A DNA stretch of 64,000 nt from Micrasema longulum (GCA_022494885.1 JAGVSM010002417.1:62001-126000); one strand, 5' to 3'; numbered from the stretch's first letter, positions 21,715-34,345 are shown. Program-made: numbers and translations. The notes: generated by a model from the sequence alone, not told the origin.

Positions 21715-21955
21715 TCGAGTGAAGATGAGTTCGCGTCGTTTTGTAGTGGTTGGAGCAATCGCCTACAATTCTCGAGGTCTTGGGTTCGATTCCTGACAGG
21801 ATGGACGTGAAATATCGATATCAAAGGTAAACAACCAAACTGCGTTATTTCATTATTCCTGGACTGGCACCTGAAGCGTAAGATGACCAAACTATGCTGC
21901 ATTGCTAATGCAGTGCCTTATGCAACATTGGATTCGGAAAGGGGGATGACGGTAA
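21715..21955 (+). repeat. Diverged SINE2 relative
   Basis: The tRNA-like head TTTTGTAGTGGTTGGAGC with B box GGTTCGATTCC is followed by GGACTGGCACCTGAAGCG and the tail (TGCAGTGCCTTATGCAAC, GGAAAGGGGGATGACGG). The middle section has deletions and substitutions compared with 24,373-24,642. Confidence 0.75.
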
Positions 21956-21959
21956 TTTT

Positions 21960-23340
21960 CTCCCCCCTTTCTTGAACAGTTTACACTTAGTCTCTTACAA
22001 AATATTAAATTTACGCAGATGATATTATTATCAATTCAATTTAAATAAGAAATGAAATAAAAAATCGTTATTTTAAAACATTTTTTTTTCAATTAATCCT
22101 GGCTGTTTTTTAAAAAAAGAGCAATCATTAGAAGAGAGTTATGCCCGTATTAAGAAATAAAACTTAAGGTGAAATAAATAAATTAAGTTATTATCTCATT
22201 CATATGAATCTCATAATTGGAAAGTACTTTCCTCACCTTGGCAGGATTTCTTATGAAAATAGCGTAATAAAAAATATTCAAATATTCTATCTTATCCTTA
22301 AAACAAATTAAAAACCATAGTAAACCTGATAGTTTTTCGTGAGAAAATGCATTCAAGTGTCACATTTGGAAAATTCTCGTACTTTTTAATAGGTTTTGAA
22401 ACGTTTTTGTACGAATGGCTATTTTTGCAATTAGGTCATGGAGTTTATATGGGTCAAAAGCGCTTACGTGTCCTGTAAGCATACATTTTACCAAGAAAAA
22501 CATGCTGAAAGTTTTCCCGTTTCAGTTTCGAGATCCATGTCCCTATGTAGATACTAAATTTTAAATTATGTAGGTACCTATACGAAAAGATAATGCCGTC
22601 AGCAAATTTGGTTTATGGTTCTTTAGCATATCTTACTGTCAGCAAAAGCAGATTTGTTTCTTTACAACCGTTAAACGTGAAACGAATAAATGTAATTTAT
22701 TGCTATACATATACATCAGCTCTAATATTTTACGCAAGTAAAAATATTTCAAAAATAAATAAATTACATAGCACAAAAATATAGGCTACGCGTCGAAATA
22801 TGTCAAATAAACAAGATTCCCTCCAAATTATATTGAGTAATGTCAAGTTGCATCGTTGGCAGTTCCGCCAGAAATGCAAATGGCTGCCGGCTGCATCGTA
22901 CGTTTGGCGCCAAACGCGCGGGTTCAAGGCTACGCGAATACCACCGCACGATCCTCGCTTATAACACTCTGAACACGTTACCAGGTAAATGTTACTCGGG
23001 TTCAAATATGGAATAATTTCACGCAGGCGAACTAAATGCATGTCTGTAGGTTTAGTAAGCATTGGTAGTAAGGTACCCTGGTCAGGGAATGCATTCTTTG
23101 CGCAAAGAACGTGGGTAGTGCTGTAGTGATACGCTTAACTCTTATAAGAAAGAACACTTTCCATTCCTCGATATACCACAACCTTCAGTAGTTCCAATTT
23201 TTTTATGGCGCCAGACTCTAAAAATGGCTACCGTTTCGTGTGATAAATGCACTTTATCTTATAATCATTAGGTATCATCCGTCCTTAGAACCATATTTTT
23301 ATCAAATCTTCATTTTTTTTTAGTGCTTTCCCTGTCCGCT
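21960..23340. other. No gene; short repeat shared with 61.7 kb
   Basis: At 22,435-22,530 the words AAGCGCTTACGTGTCCTGTA and AAGCATACATTTTACCAAG recur, diverged, at 61,705-61,810. A minus-strand frame of 110 codons (22,730-23,062) has no recognisable domain. Nothing else supported. Confidence 0.35.
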
Positions 23341-23346
23341 TCCAAA

Positions 23347-23795
23347 ATGCTTACCAGGGCCTCGATTACAATGGGAACTTAACAGAGTTATCTTCGACTG
23401 ACCATAAAGAAAAATCAAAATTTATGTACAAAATTGTGTATATTTGTACGAAAATTTTAAATATCATCATCGATGGCCTGTAATTAAACATGTTTAGGAA
23501 AAAAAATATTTGCTTTTTCACACAGAAAACTTTTTTTTTTTGTGGAAAAAAAATATTTGCGTTCTTATGATTTACCCAAATATTTAATTTTGTGGGCCAT
23601 TTTCAACGAGTTGTAAATAACTCACTATTAGAAAATGGAATCAAGTTAAGGTAAAGTGGGATTCGAACCACAGAACTTTGGTCCGTTAGTCTGAGACAGT
23701 AGCCACAGGACCACAACCCGATTAATTAACTTAATTTTACTTTGTAGATAAAATTGAAGATAACTGTTAACTTTCCATTCTAATCGGGGCCCTGG
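23347..23795. mobile_element. MITE-A copy split by SINE1
   Basis: The left end GGCCTCGATTACAATGGG and right end CATTCTAATCGGGGCC form the inverted termini. The interior is interrupted at about 23,552-23,720 by a SINE1, with a T run before it. Joined across the SINE, the halves match 5,869-6,116. Confidence 0.8.
23552..23720 (-). repeat. SINE1 inserted in MITE-A
   Basis: Complete minus-strand SINE1 with the tail next to GGAAAAAAAATATTTGCG and the head complement at CCACAACCCG. It is younger than the host MITE-A copy. Confidence 0.9.
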
Positions 23796-23799
23796 TTTC

Positions 23800-24368
23800 G
23801 CATCCTATGCGTTTTTTACGGTGGAAAATGCCATAGAAGCATTTTTTATTAAACTGTATTATACGAGTATGTAGGTACAATACATATCTACCAATAATAA
23901 AAATATTTCACTAACGATGTACAAAACTTTACAAACATCGGTCGATTTTAGGTCTGTTGGAAGATATTTCTTACAGCAATAAACCCGCCAATGCAAAAAT
24001 AATAATTAAATAAATACCTTTATACCTATTAGTTTATATCGAAGGGATACCGATCTAATACATTTTTTTGTTGCTAACATATTAATTTCGAAACTGTCAA
24101 TTAAAAAAAAACAGTTAACCTTACTATATGTGGTCCTTATTGATAAACTTGTTCTTTGAATACCTTCCCATGAAACAATACGCCATAATAATTTTAATTT
24201 TTATTATTGCTCTTTTTTATTGTTTTATAGGGTAGGAATTATATTTTTTAATGTATTTGTATTTTATTACTTTTTAGTATCATCTATTTCCGTTGTAACT
24301 TGATTTATAAAACAACCTATTTGTTTTATAGTTATTTATAAATTTAAACATTTATTAGTTTTATGCTT
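23800..24368. other. No recognised feature
   Basis: AT-rich, nothing supported. Confidence 0.4.
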
Positions 24369-24372
24369 CACA

Positions 24373-24642
24373 CGTCGGCCTCGTGGTGCAGTGGTCAGCG
24401 CGTTTGCCTACCATGCAAGAGGTTTCGGGTTCGATTCCCGACATGGTTGAGATGAAATATTTATTCAAAAAGTTGTTTTCACACTAAAACATTTCATATT
24501 CCCCTAGACTGGCACTTAAAGCGTAAGACTAATCATCTTACCTTTGGGTAACGAACATGATCAAGATACGCTGCAATTAGGGTACCAATGCAGTAATCTT
24601 TGCACCATTAGGGACGGATAGGGAAATGCTGATGATGATGAT
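24373..24642 (+). repeat. SINE2 copy, full length and best preserved
   Basis: The A box TGGTGCAGTGGTC and B box GGTTCGATTCC sit in a tRNA-like head. Its anticodon arm (TTTGC-CTACCAT-GCAAG here, CTGCCAT in other copies) points to tRNA-Gly ancestry. The body GGCACTTAAAGCGTAAGACT and tail GATCAAGATACGCTGC follow, ending in GATGATGATGATGC. The head does not close an acceptor stem, so this is not a working tRNA gene. Confidence 0.9.
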
Positions 24643-24649
24643 GCTTCAA

Positions 24650-25147
24650 ATTATATAATTATTTCTTATGGGTGAGATTTTCTTAATATGAGCTATTTTT
24701 ACAGTATTCTGATTTTGTTCATTTTCATACTTAGAAAAACCTCAAAACATTTGGTTTCCGGAATAAATTTTATATTTTCAATCACCTGGGTACAACTTGC
24801 TTTGTTTTTATTGGCTAAAAACATGTTAAAGATTTTTTGTGATTATTATTTATACATTAATCATAAAACTTTATTATCCGAACGTTCTAACATTATAAGC
24901 TTTTATTTTTATTTAAGAATATAATTCTCTAATTTATCGAAAACAACTTTTTCAGGCGACTTAAAGGCGTTAAAAAAGAATTAAATGTTGTAAAATAAAA
25001 TTTTATGTACATTCATATTTTTTTATAATTCTAACCCAACTACAAGTGTTCTAAAAAAAAATTAAAAATTCCTTGTTTACAATTTTTACAAAGTTATAAA
25101 CTATTTTCTCGACATTTAAATTAATTTCATTTTTCCTTTTTTTTCAG
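24650..25147. other. AT-rich stretch upstream of the candidate exons
   Basis: A 78-codon frame (24,688-24,924) is leucine/isoleucine/phenylalanine-rich chance coding. A long pyrimidine tract precedes the acceptor-like TTTTTTCAG at 25,139-25,147. Confidence 0.35.
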
Positions 25148-25237
25148 ATTTGAACCAAAATGATCATCCATAATGAAAAAACAAAAAACTCCACTGTTTC
25201 CATTAAAAAAAAAACAGCCAACATCTTTAATTTAAAC
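25148..25237 (+). CDS. Candidate 5' coding exon of an unrecognised gene
   Basis: The segment is bounded by a strong acceptor (polypyrimidine tract then CAG before 25,148) and a strong donor (AAAC then GTAAGTAC at 25,238). Its first ATG at 25,160 opens a frame that stays open to the donor in phase 0: 26 codons, starting MIIHNEKTKNSTVSIKKK and rich in lysine, asparagine and threonine. Joined to 25,456-25,523 the frame continues without a stop. I do not recognise the protein. The exon is short and AT-rich, so chance resemblance to splice sites remains possible, and no upstream or terminal exon was identified with confidence. Confidence 0.35.
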
Positions 25238-25455
25238 GTAAGTACAAGGTACTTATTATAACTATTTAAATGAGTTCTACCAACGCACTTTATACAATAT
25301 CATTTTAGATTGATTAAATAAATAAATTCAGTTTTATTAATAATTCAATGAAATGCGTATTAAAGAAATAATGTATTTCGTTGAATTATTAAACAATGCT
25401 TGATATATAAAAATGGGAAAAATGTGTAGATTTCATATAATATTTCAACTTATAG

Positions 25456-25523
25456 GCGCCTAAATATAATCCAAGTGTGAGAAACGTAGCTACTGAGCGT
25501 AAACGCCTCAGCGTGAGTAAAAG
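25456..25523 (+). CDS. Candidate second coding exon of the same unrecognised gene
   Basis: Preceded by TTTCAACTTATAG and followed by a consensus donor (AAAAG then GTATGTTT). The 68 bases continue the frame of the preceding candidate exon in phase 0 and read APKYNPSVRNVATERKRLS then VSK, ending in phase 2. The segment is basic and much less AT-biased than its flanks, which is more exon-like than the first. A following acceptor in the right phase could be the one before 32,540 (TTATTTATTTGCAG), where 57 codons stay open, but that link is speculative. Confidence 0.4.
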
Positions 25524-25529
25524 GTATGT

Positions 25530-26360
25530 TTCTTAGCTATGTATAAAAAGGAAAAAACCGACTGCTCGCAGGCGCAAGGGGAGGGACAAAATATGAGGAA
25601 AGAAAGAGATACAAAGCGTTGAGGGCAGCGCCTTCGTCCAAGGTCACGGCTGCCCCATGCTTCCTTCATGCGTGATATCTAGCGGCAAAATCACAAAGCT
25701 GAAGTCGAGAAATTGTTCCCAGACTGCCATCTAGCGTCATTTTTCATAAGCTCAGACACAACCTTATAATTCGAAAGCATTCTTCGTTTATTAGAAAATT
25801 TTCTCTTTTTTAGCAGCCGTTTCAAACTTTCTTACATTTAATCAATTATTTATACTAACTTACATTATTAAACTGTATTATTATTGATGGTGTGTCTAAT
25901 TTTTAGATTCCATATTTTATTATAAAGAATGTTCCCGGTCTCTTTGAGATGAGAAAGGAAAATAATTATACCAACTGCTAAATGCTGTACAGCCATAAAC
26001 AATAAAATACTATTTTTATCAACAATAGATTTCACTGATAAAAAAGAAAAATCCAACAAAAATTATGTATCGAAACGAAATAAGAGAAAAATGAGCAATG
26101 CGAAAAATAAATTAAAGGAAAGTAAAAGTATGATTTTTTTCATAAAAATAAAATAATACGAATAAGCAATAATATTCTTAATGGTGATCTCAGCATTATT
26201 TTATAGCCAACGTGTGTATAGTGTCGGTGAACCAAGTAAACATACAAAATTCGTTTATGTTAGTAGGCACATGAGAATAATTTATATGAAAACTTATTGT
26301 ACGCACACATAAAGCGTATTAAATATTTGGATAAACTGTACACATGTAATGATAATGTTT
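25530..26360. other. No gene; GC-richer patch at 25,555-25,745
   Basis: The patch contains GATATCTAGCGGCAAAATC and CTGCCATCTAGCGTC, words common in invertebrate intergenic repeats, but I cannot define an element. The rest is AT-rich. Confidence 0.3.
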
Positions 26361-26361
26361 T

Positions 26362-26462
26362 TTTCTTGTTTTTGCACCACAACAGGCCAGGAGGCCCAAT
26401 TACAGTGGTGAATTACATCACAGAACACCCACGCTTGAGAAAAATCACATTTTAATTTTTGA
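26362..26462 (-). repeat. SINE4 3' part
   Basis: GCACCACAACAGGCCAGGAG to CACATTTTAATTTTTG in minus orientation. The tRNA-like head is missing (5' truncated). Confidence 0.85.
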
Positions 26463-26884
26463 AAAATAAGGAAAGTTTTTAAGCAACATAATACACGTGT
26501 TGGGACAATAAATGTCAAAAATTAATGTAAATCATGGGAAACTATTCGGAATAAATTACCTGTGAAAACTGACTCATTTAACACATTTGACGCTTTACTG
26601 CTGCAACTAAACATACTGCAATTCACCATAGTCGATTTTTATTTATTATAACGTCAATATCCCAGATATTTACAAACAAAGCCAAGCACTGCGACAAAAG
26701 CATACTACAGAACCGTTATATGTTTGTTGTCAAACAAAACAAAATAGCCACCAATTGGTTGCTAACTAACAAACCAACATTGCTTGCGTTCTATGAAACA
26801 TAGTGATAGGGCTTCTCTTTAAGTTACAACACATTATTACTCTGAAATTCTAAAGCTGTACATATTTTCCCTTAGCTCTGTCTG

Positions 26885-27712
26885 GGCCGCGATTATGAAC
26901 GGCTATCTTCATCGATATATACTGAGGTGGTATTTATTTATTTATTTATATATACGCCCAATGGGCATTTTTAAGGACATATTTATACATAAAAAAATAT
27001 TATAAAGGAAAGTAGAAAGACACAATGGGATATAGTAGACTTGGTGGGAGTGGAAGCAAAAGAGAGGTGTTTATAATTGAATTTGATTCAGGGATCGTAT
27101 GAAAAAAGAAAACTTGTTATCAAAGAAATCAAGACTGGTATGTTTGTTGGCAGACCTAAGAATTCTGGGCATAAGGGAATAAAAACCATAGTTAGTTCTG
27201 TGGTTATAGGTATGAAAGAGTAAGTTTTGTCTGAGGTTTCTAGTTGGGATATTTAATTTTACTGAGCTCAGTAGTTCAGGTGCATCAATGAGTGAGTTGA
27301 GAATTTTAAATAGGACTAGAAGGTCGTATTTATTTCGACGGTCTTGAAGAGAAGATATATTTAAGGTAGTTTCTAACTCATTATACGTATATTGGTCTCT
27401 GGACAAGCCCGACCTCCAGCCTATCTTTCTTAAAAATCGACGTTGAACTGATTTAACATTTTTCATGTGAACATCATAATACAACGAGATAAACTAATAT
27501 CGATATTTATGTACGAAAGTGTGTATATTTGTATGAACATTCAAAGTATCTTCCTCGGCAACCGGTAGGTAATTGAACATGTTAAAAAAAGTATTATAAA
27601 TATAATATTTTTCACACTGAAAAATTAATTATACTTTGTAAATAAAATTGAAGATAAATTTTAACTTCCCATCAGAATAAGTACCTACCCTGGAGCATGA
27701 TGGATGATGGTT
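26885..27712. mobile_element. MITE-A copy split by a LINE
   Basis: The left end GGGCCGCGATTATGAACGGC runs to ATATACTGAGGTGG at about 26,931. The rest resumes at about 27,490 (ATAAACTAATATCGATATT) and continues through the family interior to a decayed right end near 27,700. Joined, it matches the reverse complement of 57,211-57,454. Confidence 0.85.
26932..27490 (-). pseudogene. Jockey-like LINE C-terminus inserted in MITE-A
   Basis: The poly(ATTT) tail at 26,932 marks the 3' end on minus. A 137-codon open frame (27,071-27,484) reads YYDVHMKNVKSVQRRFLRKI, then TYNELETTLNISSLQDRRNKY, then IPTRNLRQNLLF. These are the conserved stretches after the reverse-transcriptase palm in Jockey/CR1-group LINEs (SVQ.RFLR, L..RR...D, R.LR). 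The frame is unbroken over this stretch, implying a fairly recent, 5'-truncated insertion. It ends without a recognisable domain 5' boundary, as expected for truncation. Confidence 0.8.
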
Positions 27713-27714
27713 GC

Positions 27715-30700
27715 TAATCGACTTCACCCTCAACTAGTTATTAATTTAATCACACCTTTCTGTTATGCTCTTTTAGTTTAGTTATTGTGATCCATGTGTG
27801 TTTGGTGATATAGGGACAGTTGACTGGTTGTTTTGTATTTATTTTATTTAATTTAAAAAATAACATTATGTTGATGTCATGTATTAGCTACATTCACTAT
27901 TTTTATGCGAATTATCGTTAGTACAGAATATTCTCAAAAAATTTTGGAATATCGAAACTTGGTCTCCGAATCTCATCTGTCTCGCGATACAAATTTGTGT
28001 CGACACTGGAAGCCGTAAATTACGTATTTTTTGTCTAGAAAACACTGATACCCGACAGAGGAACAGCCATGGGATGTGGATAGGTACCCGAGGGAGGACA
28101 CAGGAACTGGGTTTCATACTATCTGAACTTTATATTTTTTCTTTTAGTCTTCGCTCACGATTTTCTTTATTCCCTGCACGACATTGGGCTATTGTTCACA
28201 AGATAAATCTTAGTATACAGTTGAATTCTAAAATCGAATACCTGCTTCATTGTGTACCACTCGAATCCTGAAGAATACTAACTTATAGACATATTGACGC
28301 TTGCACTGAATGTTGCCTATCGGATAAAAAAATGTTGTTATATTCTTGATGATAAACATTTCATTTGAAAAGTGAAAACATTTTTATGTTTGTTTTAAAA
28401 TATTGTGAAATGTTCTCCACGTCAGAAAGTGAAACTATGTGAATGAAATTAAATATTGCAAATTCCTTCCTCTGGAGTTTTTTCGACAAATTGATGTTTT
28501 TCGACAAATGGAAGAAACGAAAAAAATATATGCTGAAATCCTTAAAGTTAGAATGTAGAACACGGGAAACTCATAGGTTGGTATGTCGGCGCCCTCAAAT
28601 GGCTGATTTAAAACATTATAATTTAGATAAATTTAATTAGCGATTTGAAACATTAAAATTTGTTATTAAAATTCTTACAAACAAAATATTGTTCTTAAAA
28701 ATAAACAAATAAACTTCATTTCATTTAATATATTTTATTTATTAACTTTGTGTGGTTTTAATTTCTTTTCAAAAACTAACATGTATCCTTTTTTTTCAAT
28801 AACCTTTCTCTTTGAATCCAAGAGGCGTAATCGGCCGGTCGAAAAGATATTATATTTTACTTGTATACAAATTTTAACATTATTTTAACAGAAATACCTT
28901 AGAAAATAATTGTTTATATCTAATGTTAATTTATTTTATTTTTTAATAACGCGGCGCGATTATAAAAAAAACGGCATTTTGCAATGGCAAAATCGTATGA
29001 TTTCATTACTTTTTGTGCGTTTCCTTTTATAAAACTTTCCTGATTTTATACTACAAAAATGATCCATTATTAGTTACCTACCTATAGTAAAAATATATTT
29101 TATAAAAAACTAAGAGAAACAATATTTTACTTAGGCACACGACAAATTCAGATAGGAAATTTTCTGGGTGTGAACATTTAAAAAAAAAGAAAAATAAGAA
29201 TGATATCTGACGGCGGAAAAATGTAATAGTTATGCTCATATTTATTTTATTGCTCATCTCAGTTCGTTTACTCGAGATTTCCAGGGCTACATAACAACTC
29301 TTCGCAATATTAAAATGACATGAACAAGACTGACAAACAGTAGATCAATCATAAGTTCAATGACATGACAGGGAACGGTAAGAAAACTTGACCACGGGTG
29401 TTGAGTTTTTCTTTTAAATAAATTAATAAAAATAAACAGAACGCGAGGCAATTAAATTTTATTGCGTAAGTACTGTTAGTATCTTAATTTTAGTTAAGGA
29501 TAGTAAAAATTTACGCATTTTGAACAACGCTGTCATTCAAAATCGAATCATGTTTCTGACAGGTGATTGTCACCTTATATTACTTTGAGCTTTTTACGAT
29601 TGAATATTTTAACAATAACACTTTTTGCAATAATAGATAAAAACATGAGCAAACTTTTAATTAGTAATATTATAAAAGCTAGAAGTAAAAAGTAGTCTGG
29701 AAGCATTTTTAGTGAGAATAAAATACTTTATTACATACCCTTAGCTAGCTCTGTTTTCAGTTGTACATCAGTGATAATTTTTCCCTCGCGACGAAAGGCA
29801 CATACGGAATCTAAAATTATTAATTTCATTACGCCATTCACAATTTACCTCGAGCAGTATCGGTACGTATTTAAACACATTTGCATTACATTGTAAAAGT
29901 TACACGCCCGAGAAAAAAACACGACAGAAATACAACTCGCCCTAAAATTAAATAATTTTTACTCCCGACTTCGTTTGTGATTTGAAGAAAGAGCTCGCGA
30001 TTTGAACATAGACAATATTCCGAGATTTCACAATAAAATATTTGCTGATGAATTGGTGACTCATTTTATAACATAATTAATCCATGCACTGTGGTTTTGA
30101 TGTCCATACTTTTTAATTGATTTAATATTAGATATTAAGGACGAAAATTTACATGGAATATAATTGAGTGTAAAAGAAGCAAACTTAGAAATCTCCAATG
30201 AAAGAGTTTACCGAGATATTTGCGAAAAACTTTGGAAAAAAAATTGTGAGGTTTCTAATTACATATGCTTCAGCAACTCAATGGATAATGCTGAAAGTTT
30301 GGGGTGTCAAGTATTATGGAAATCTTTTTTTTTATATTTAGAGATGGTTGCGAATTATGCTATTATTTAAGTAAGCAGGTTTATATTTATAGTTTATTTT
30401 GGCAAGTTTGCTTCTAATGCCCTCATTTGTTAAAGTTATATAATTAACTCGGATAATTTATACACTGACTTACGCTTATTATTTAAGATTGTTTTCGTGT
30501 TTACTACTCGTATTTTATCTTTACAAAAAATACGGAACTTTATTTTTTAAGGACTATAAAACCCAATAATATAAGTTTTCTTTCTTCTAATTTATTCGTT
30601 AACTGGAATACTCTTCCTTTTTCTCCTTTCTGCTCATAATTTACTAAAGAACTGTTTTGTATTGTACCTAATATAAGAATGGTACATGGATATGCTAAAA

Positions 30701-31735
30701 AGTTCATTATGCTGTTTGACTACTTAATTTATCTATACTTTAAAATATATTATAAATCAAGCAATATTTTTGCCATGCGATTAAAAGTATCCATGGCAGT
30801 ACCAACATTATTATACGGGAACTATAAATAATATTGTACATACCTGGGGAAATATTTAACTTTTGAATAGGTAATAATGAATGGGTAATTAACGTATTTT
30901 ATTTTGTTCATTTAATTATATTATATTTGTTCGTTAAATTAACGCGTTATTTATAATTTTCAGGTATGCAATTTAAATAAACAAATAATAAAGAGGAGTG
31001 GACAAAGGGCAAATCTCCTGGCACCGGAACAAACGAGACTGGACGGGAAAGTCTAGGCCCTGTTAAAAGCTGCTCAGGATAGGAAAACATACTCTTTCGT
31101 AATAGTCGAGGACATGACACGAAGAAAAATAATAGGAAGAATAAGAAGTAAGGGACATATATGAGCCTAGAACAGGAAACATGGAACTGGCTGTACAAAG
31201 TACAAATAAAAATACTTAAATTAAACAAAATTAACAACAGTAATGAATAAGGTAAATAATTTAGTCTATTGATTCACGAATTTTTTGCATATCAGACGAT
31301 ATTGATCCACTATACAAGTCAAATATATGGTTTGGAAAAACAACAAAGACTTTATGGCTCACTTATAAAATAATACAGAACGCTCTGATACTTTTTGGAA
31401 GGAGAATTAACAAATATATTTTAAAAAAACTTTATGTAAATGGAGTCCGATAAGAATTTTATGGCTGGGATTTATAATGCAATTACCGGGGTGTTTGACC
31501 TGTACTGAATTGAATAAAAAACTATCTTGGGGCGATTACGGTGCTGGGGCTCATTATGGGTCGACTATTTATTTTATTTTAAGATGGTGCCCGGAAAGAG
31601 TTGGAAAGATGGAGTCATTTGACTGTCAACGGTCAATAAATACCACGGCAAGTCTGTAAAAAATGACATTTTAATTCATAGGTGGTTTCATAACATAAAA
31701 AATTTATCAAAGGAATGTTAATTTGCTAAAATTGA
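27715..31735. other. About 4 kb with no supported gene
   Basis: AT-rich throughout. Short frames at 28,074-28,271, 28,443-28,640, 30,164-30,370 and 31,477-31,659 lack recognisable domains. At 31,730-31,790 the words TGCTAAAATTGAGATGCGTT and TAACGCATCTATTTAT recur diverged at 60,245-60,300, so a small repeat is present. Confidence 0.35.
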
Positions 31736-31799
31736 GATGCGTTAAGTTTGGAAGTAACGCATCTATTTATATAAATATATAGCCGTATATACGGCAATG

Positions 31800-32300
31800 G
31801 CGATTAAACAACTGATAGAGTTTCAAGTAGGCATAAATTTACAATGATTTATTTATTTCGAAACAATTAGCGAGATATTTAAAAATGAATATCAAACAAA
31901 ACATGCTGGGTCAGTAATCCTATAATGTTCACAAGATAGATAGCATTTTTTTGTATGTTTCAAGGAAAATTATAAATATTGATTAAATGATAAAAAACTG
32001 AATATTTGTACCCTAACAACATTTTTTTCGGACATTCATTTATGATAATTTTTTGAAAACAAGCGCCGTGGCGCAGTTAGTTGAAAATTCAGAAAGAAAA
32101 GCAGGTGATTCACAACAAAAAATATCAATTTAAATAACGCAAGGGCAACTGTGAGAAAACAGTTTTATTTTGAATACAAGCTAAAGATATAAATTTCAGG
32201 TGATTTTCAACTAGGCGTAAATAAATGTGCTTGAAAATAAGAATCAAATTGTGGTTGAGTGAAAGTCCAACCTTAACTTCTGATTTGTTACTCGGTAATA
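31800..32300. other. No gene; possible tRNA-like scrap at 32,065-32,085
   Basis: GCGCCGTGGCGCAGTTAG resembles a tRNA A-box region, but no B box or body follows. Confidence 0.3.
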
Positions 32301-32308
32301 CTACCAGG

Positions 32309-32490
32309 ACCACAATATCGTGGTTAGTGTCACGGACTCACGGATCAGAGGTTCGAGATTCGAACCACCGTTGTCCCACAACCTGATTCCCATTTTCAAA
32401 TAATGAGATATTTACACCTGCTTAAAAATGGTCTCCGAAATTGAAATATTTTGGCATCTACATCATAGAAACGCAAATGTTCCTTTTTAT
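32309..32490 (+). repeat. SINE1 copy
   Basis: Head ACCACAATATCGTGGTTAG (diverged), B box GGTTCGAGATTCGAACC (partly duplicated), CACAACCTGATTCCCATTTT and tail AACGCAAATGTTCC. Confidence 0.8.
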
Positions 32491-32499
32491 TTTAAAAAA

Positions 32500-33175
32500 A
32501 TGTTATTGTATCATTTTTGTCAACAATATTAGTCAGTTTTTTTATTTATTTGCAGATCCTGGCGTCCTGGCGTTTCCGACTTAAATATTTTGAACAAAAA
32601 TATCGACTCCAAGGAGATTTTTCTGTACGGTGAAATTTTTCAAATGGCGACCGCAATTTGGTGGGACTATAACTACCTACTCTTTGTATGGCAACTGGAT
32701 TGTATCTATGATGGAATGGCTAGTTAAGTGTTTAGGATTGGTAACTCCACCACCGTTGGCTTTGTGTTATAAATGCCTACGGTTGAGGAGTTCCCTTGCC
32801 TCGATGCGAACCCTTCAAAGCCAATTCATAGAAAATTGAATAAATTTCTTCTCCAGGGTCCATATGGGAAAAGAACTTCAGAAAAAAAAGTGAAAAACTG
32901 GTACAATGTATCAAAAAGAGTGAAAAATGATACAAATCGAAGTCAAAACTGTATAAATACTCTTAAAAAAAAATTTCAGAAATTTCGTCGAAAATTGGTA
33001 TAAATACTCCACCATGTGAATGTCTCCTTAGAAAAGTGGAATATAAACTAAAGTGATGAATGTCAATAAATGTAGCAATGTTAGGAGCAACCCTGAGAAA
33101 CTCAAAAAAGTTAACGAATCTTGAAAAGCAGGATCACCTAGGATGTTAGAACAAAAAGTCGACTGCCGCATACAT
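32500..33175. other. Possible isolated exon or noise
   Basis: After a good acceptor-like TTATTTATTTGCAG (to 32,554), one frame stays open for about 57 codons, reading NILNKNIDSKEIFLYGE then FQMATAIWWDYNY. No domain is recognised and no donor is clear. Downstream there are only short lysine-rich frames. Confidence 0.25.
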
Positions 33176-33179
33176 TGAG

Positions 33180-33640
33180 CATGACGTGCGTTCAACAAAA
33201 AATCAGAGAGATTTTCGAGTCAAACAACATAAGCCTAAAACTCAGCAAGCAACTCGCCAAGACATATGTATGGAGTATATTGATGTACGGTTGTGAGACA
33301 TGGTGCATTACCGAAAGAGATAAAAAAAAATACTAATGGTCTTTGAGATGTGGTGTTACAGAAGAAGATTAGGAATTTCCTGGAGACCACATCACTTATG
33401 GCGAGGTTCTCAGTCGTATCAAAGAAGGGAGGCATCTGATCAAAACCATATCAGAGAGGCGAGGCGAGATTGGCCACATTTTGCGCCATGGGGGTCTCCT
33501 GACATGACATAATAGAGGGAATGGCTGAGGGGACAAATCACAGAGGCCACCTTATATGTTGAGCTGAAAATGGCTGCAAATAATAGAGAGCAGTGAAGGA
33601 CGAGATGCAGGACTCTGGTGCGAACCTTTCTCCAGGATTG
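33180..33640 (+). pseudogene. RTE-like endonuclease/reverse-transcriptase C-terminal relic
   Basis: Conserved words of the C-terminal part of this LINE class are readable across frames: KLSKQLAKTYVWSILMYGCE then TWCITERD, later GEVLSRIKEGRHLIKTISER and RGEIGHILRHGGLL. The frame is broken by stops and shifts around 33,330 and 33,380, so the copy is dead. The 5' region is missing. The family differs from the RTE-like copies at 39 and 42 kb. Confidence 0.75.
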
Positions 33641-33644
33641 AGAC

Positions 33645-34115
33645 TGCGAAGAAGATTATTTTATTGTATTTAATATGACCAAATTCATAATTTTTAGAGC
33701 GATTCATACTTTGCTTTCCTCTAAATATGCTGCCACTTTTGGTTCAGCATTGCATACTTAAACATTAAATTTGAAGATACTCAAACTAAAAATATTCAAC
33801 TAACTGTTAATAAAATTGAAAAATATTTTCAGGCGTTGCCTAGAAGGTAAATTAATTCAGATAGACATATGTAACACACATCAATCATCTCTTTAACTTA
33901 AAGGAAGTTAATAGATAGAAGAAACATCTCCTATCTCTTCCTGAATCTCTCCATCTTTCCTGTTTCCTCTTTTTTCCTTTTTCCTATTGAGTAATGGTAT
34001 TGATTTAAGAAAAGTTTTCTTAAATACCTTTATTTCTATTTTTATTTATGTATTTATAGCTTTTTTTTCTATTAAATGTGTTTTGTAACATGACTTTAAA
34101 AAAATATAACTTTTA
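33645..34115. other. No recognised feature
   Basis: AT-rich with a pyrimidine-rich stretch at 33,930-33,990. Confidence 0.4.
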
Positions 34116-34119
34116 TTTT

Positions 34120-34345
34120 ATTGGTTGGTTGGAAGAAGTCGCCATTCGGCAATAAGCCCGCTAACGAAATAATAATATTAAATATAAAAAGTTGAATAAA
34201 AAAAAGTAGAGTTAAGGAAATGTGAATGTATAAACATAGGCAGAATGATGAATGTTACAAGTGGATACTTAAACCAGCCAATAACAAGTCATAAGCCCCG
34301 TAAATGCCTTGAATTCCATATTATCATCATGCTCCTGTCCGCACC
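34120..34345 (-). repeat. LINE-associated repeat fragment
   Basis: TTAAACCAGCCAATAACAAG and TCATAAGCCCCGTAAATGCC match the repeat at 37,440-37,520, which belongs to a LINE 3' end. The upstream part (GTCGCCATTCGGCAATAAGC) is not seen elsewhere in the window. Confidence 0.5.

Noticed and set aside
24373..24446. A functional tRNA-Gly gene (good A and B boxes)
   Set aside because: No acceptor stem closes around the head, and a conserved SINE body and tail follow. The same unit is dispersed many times in the window.
25160..25523. A KNL1/Spc105-like kinetochore protein start
   Set aside because: The basic ERKRLSVSK stretch recalls such N-termini, but the expected downstream RVSF-type motif is not visible, so the name is not justified.
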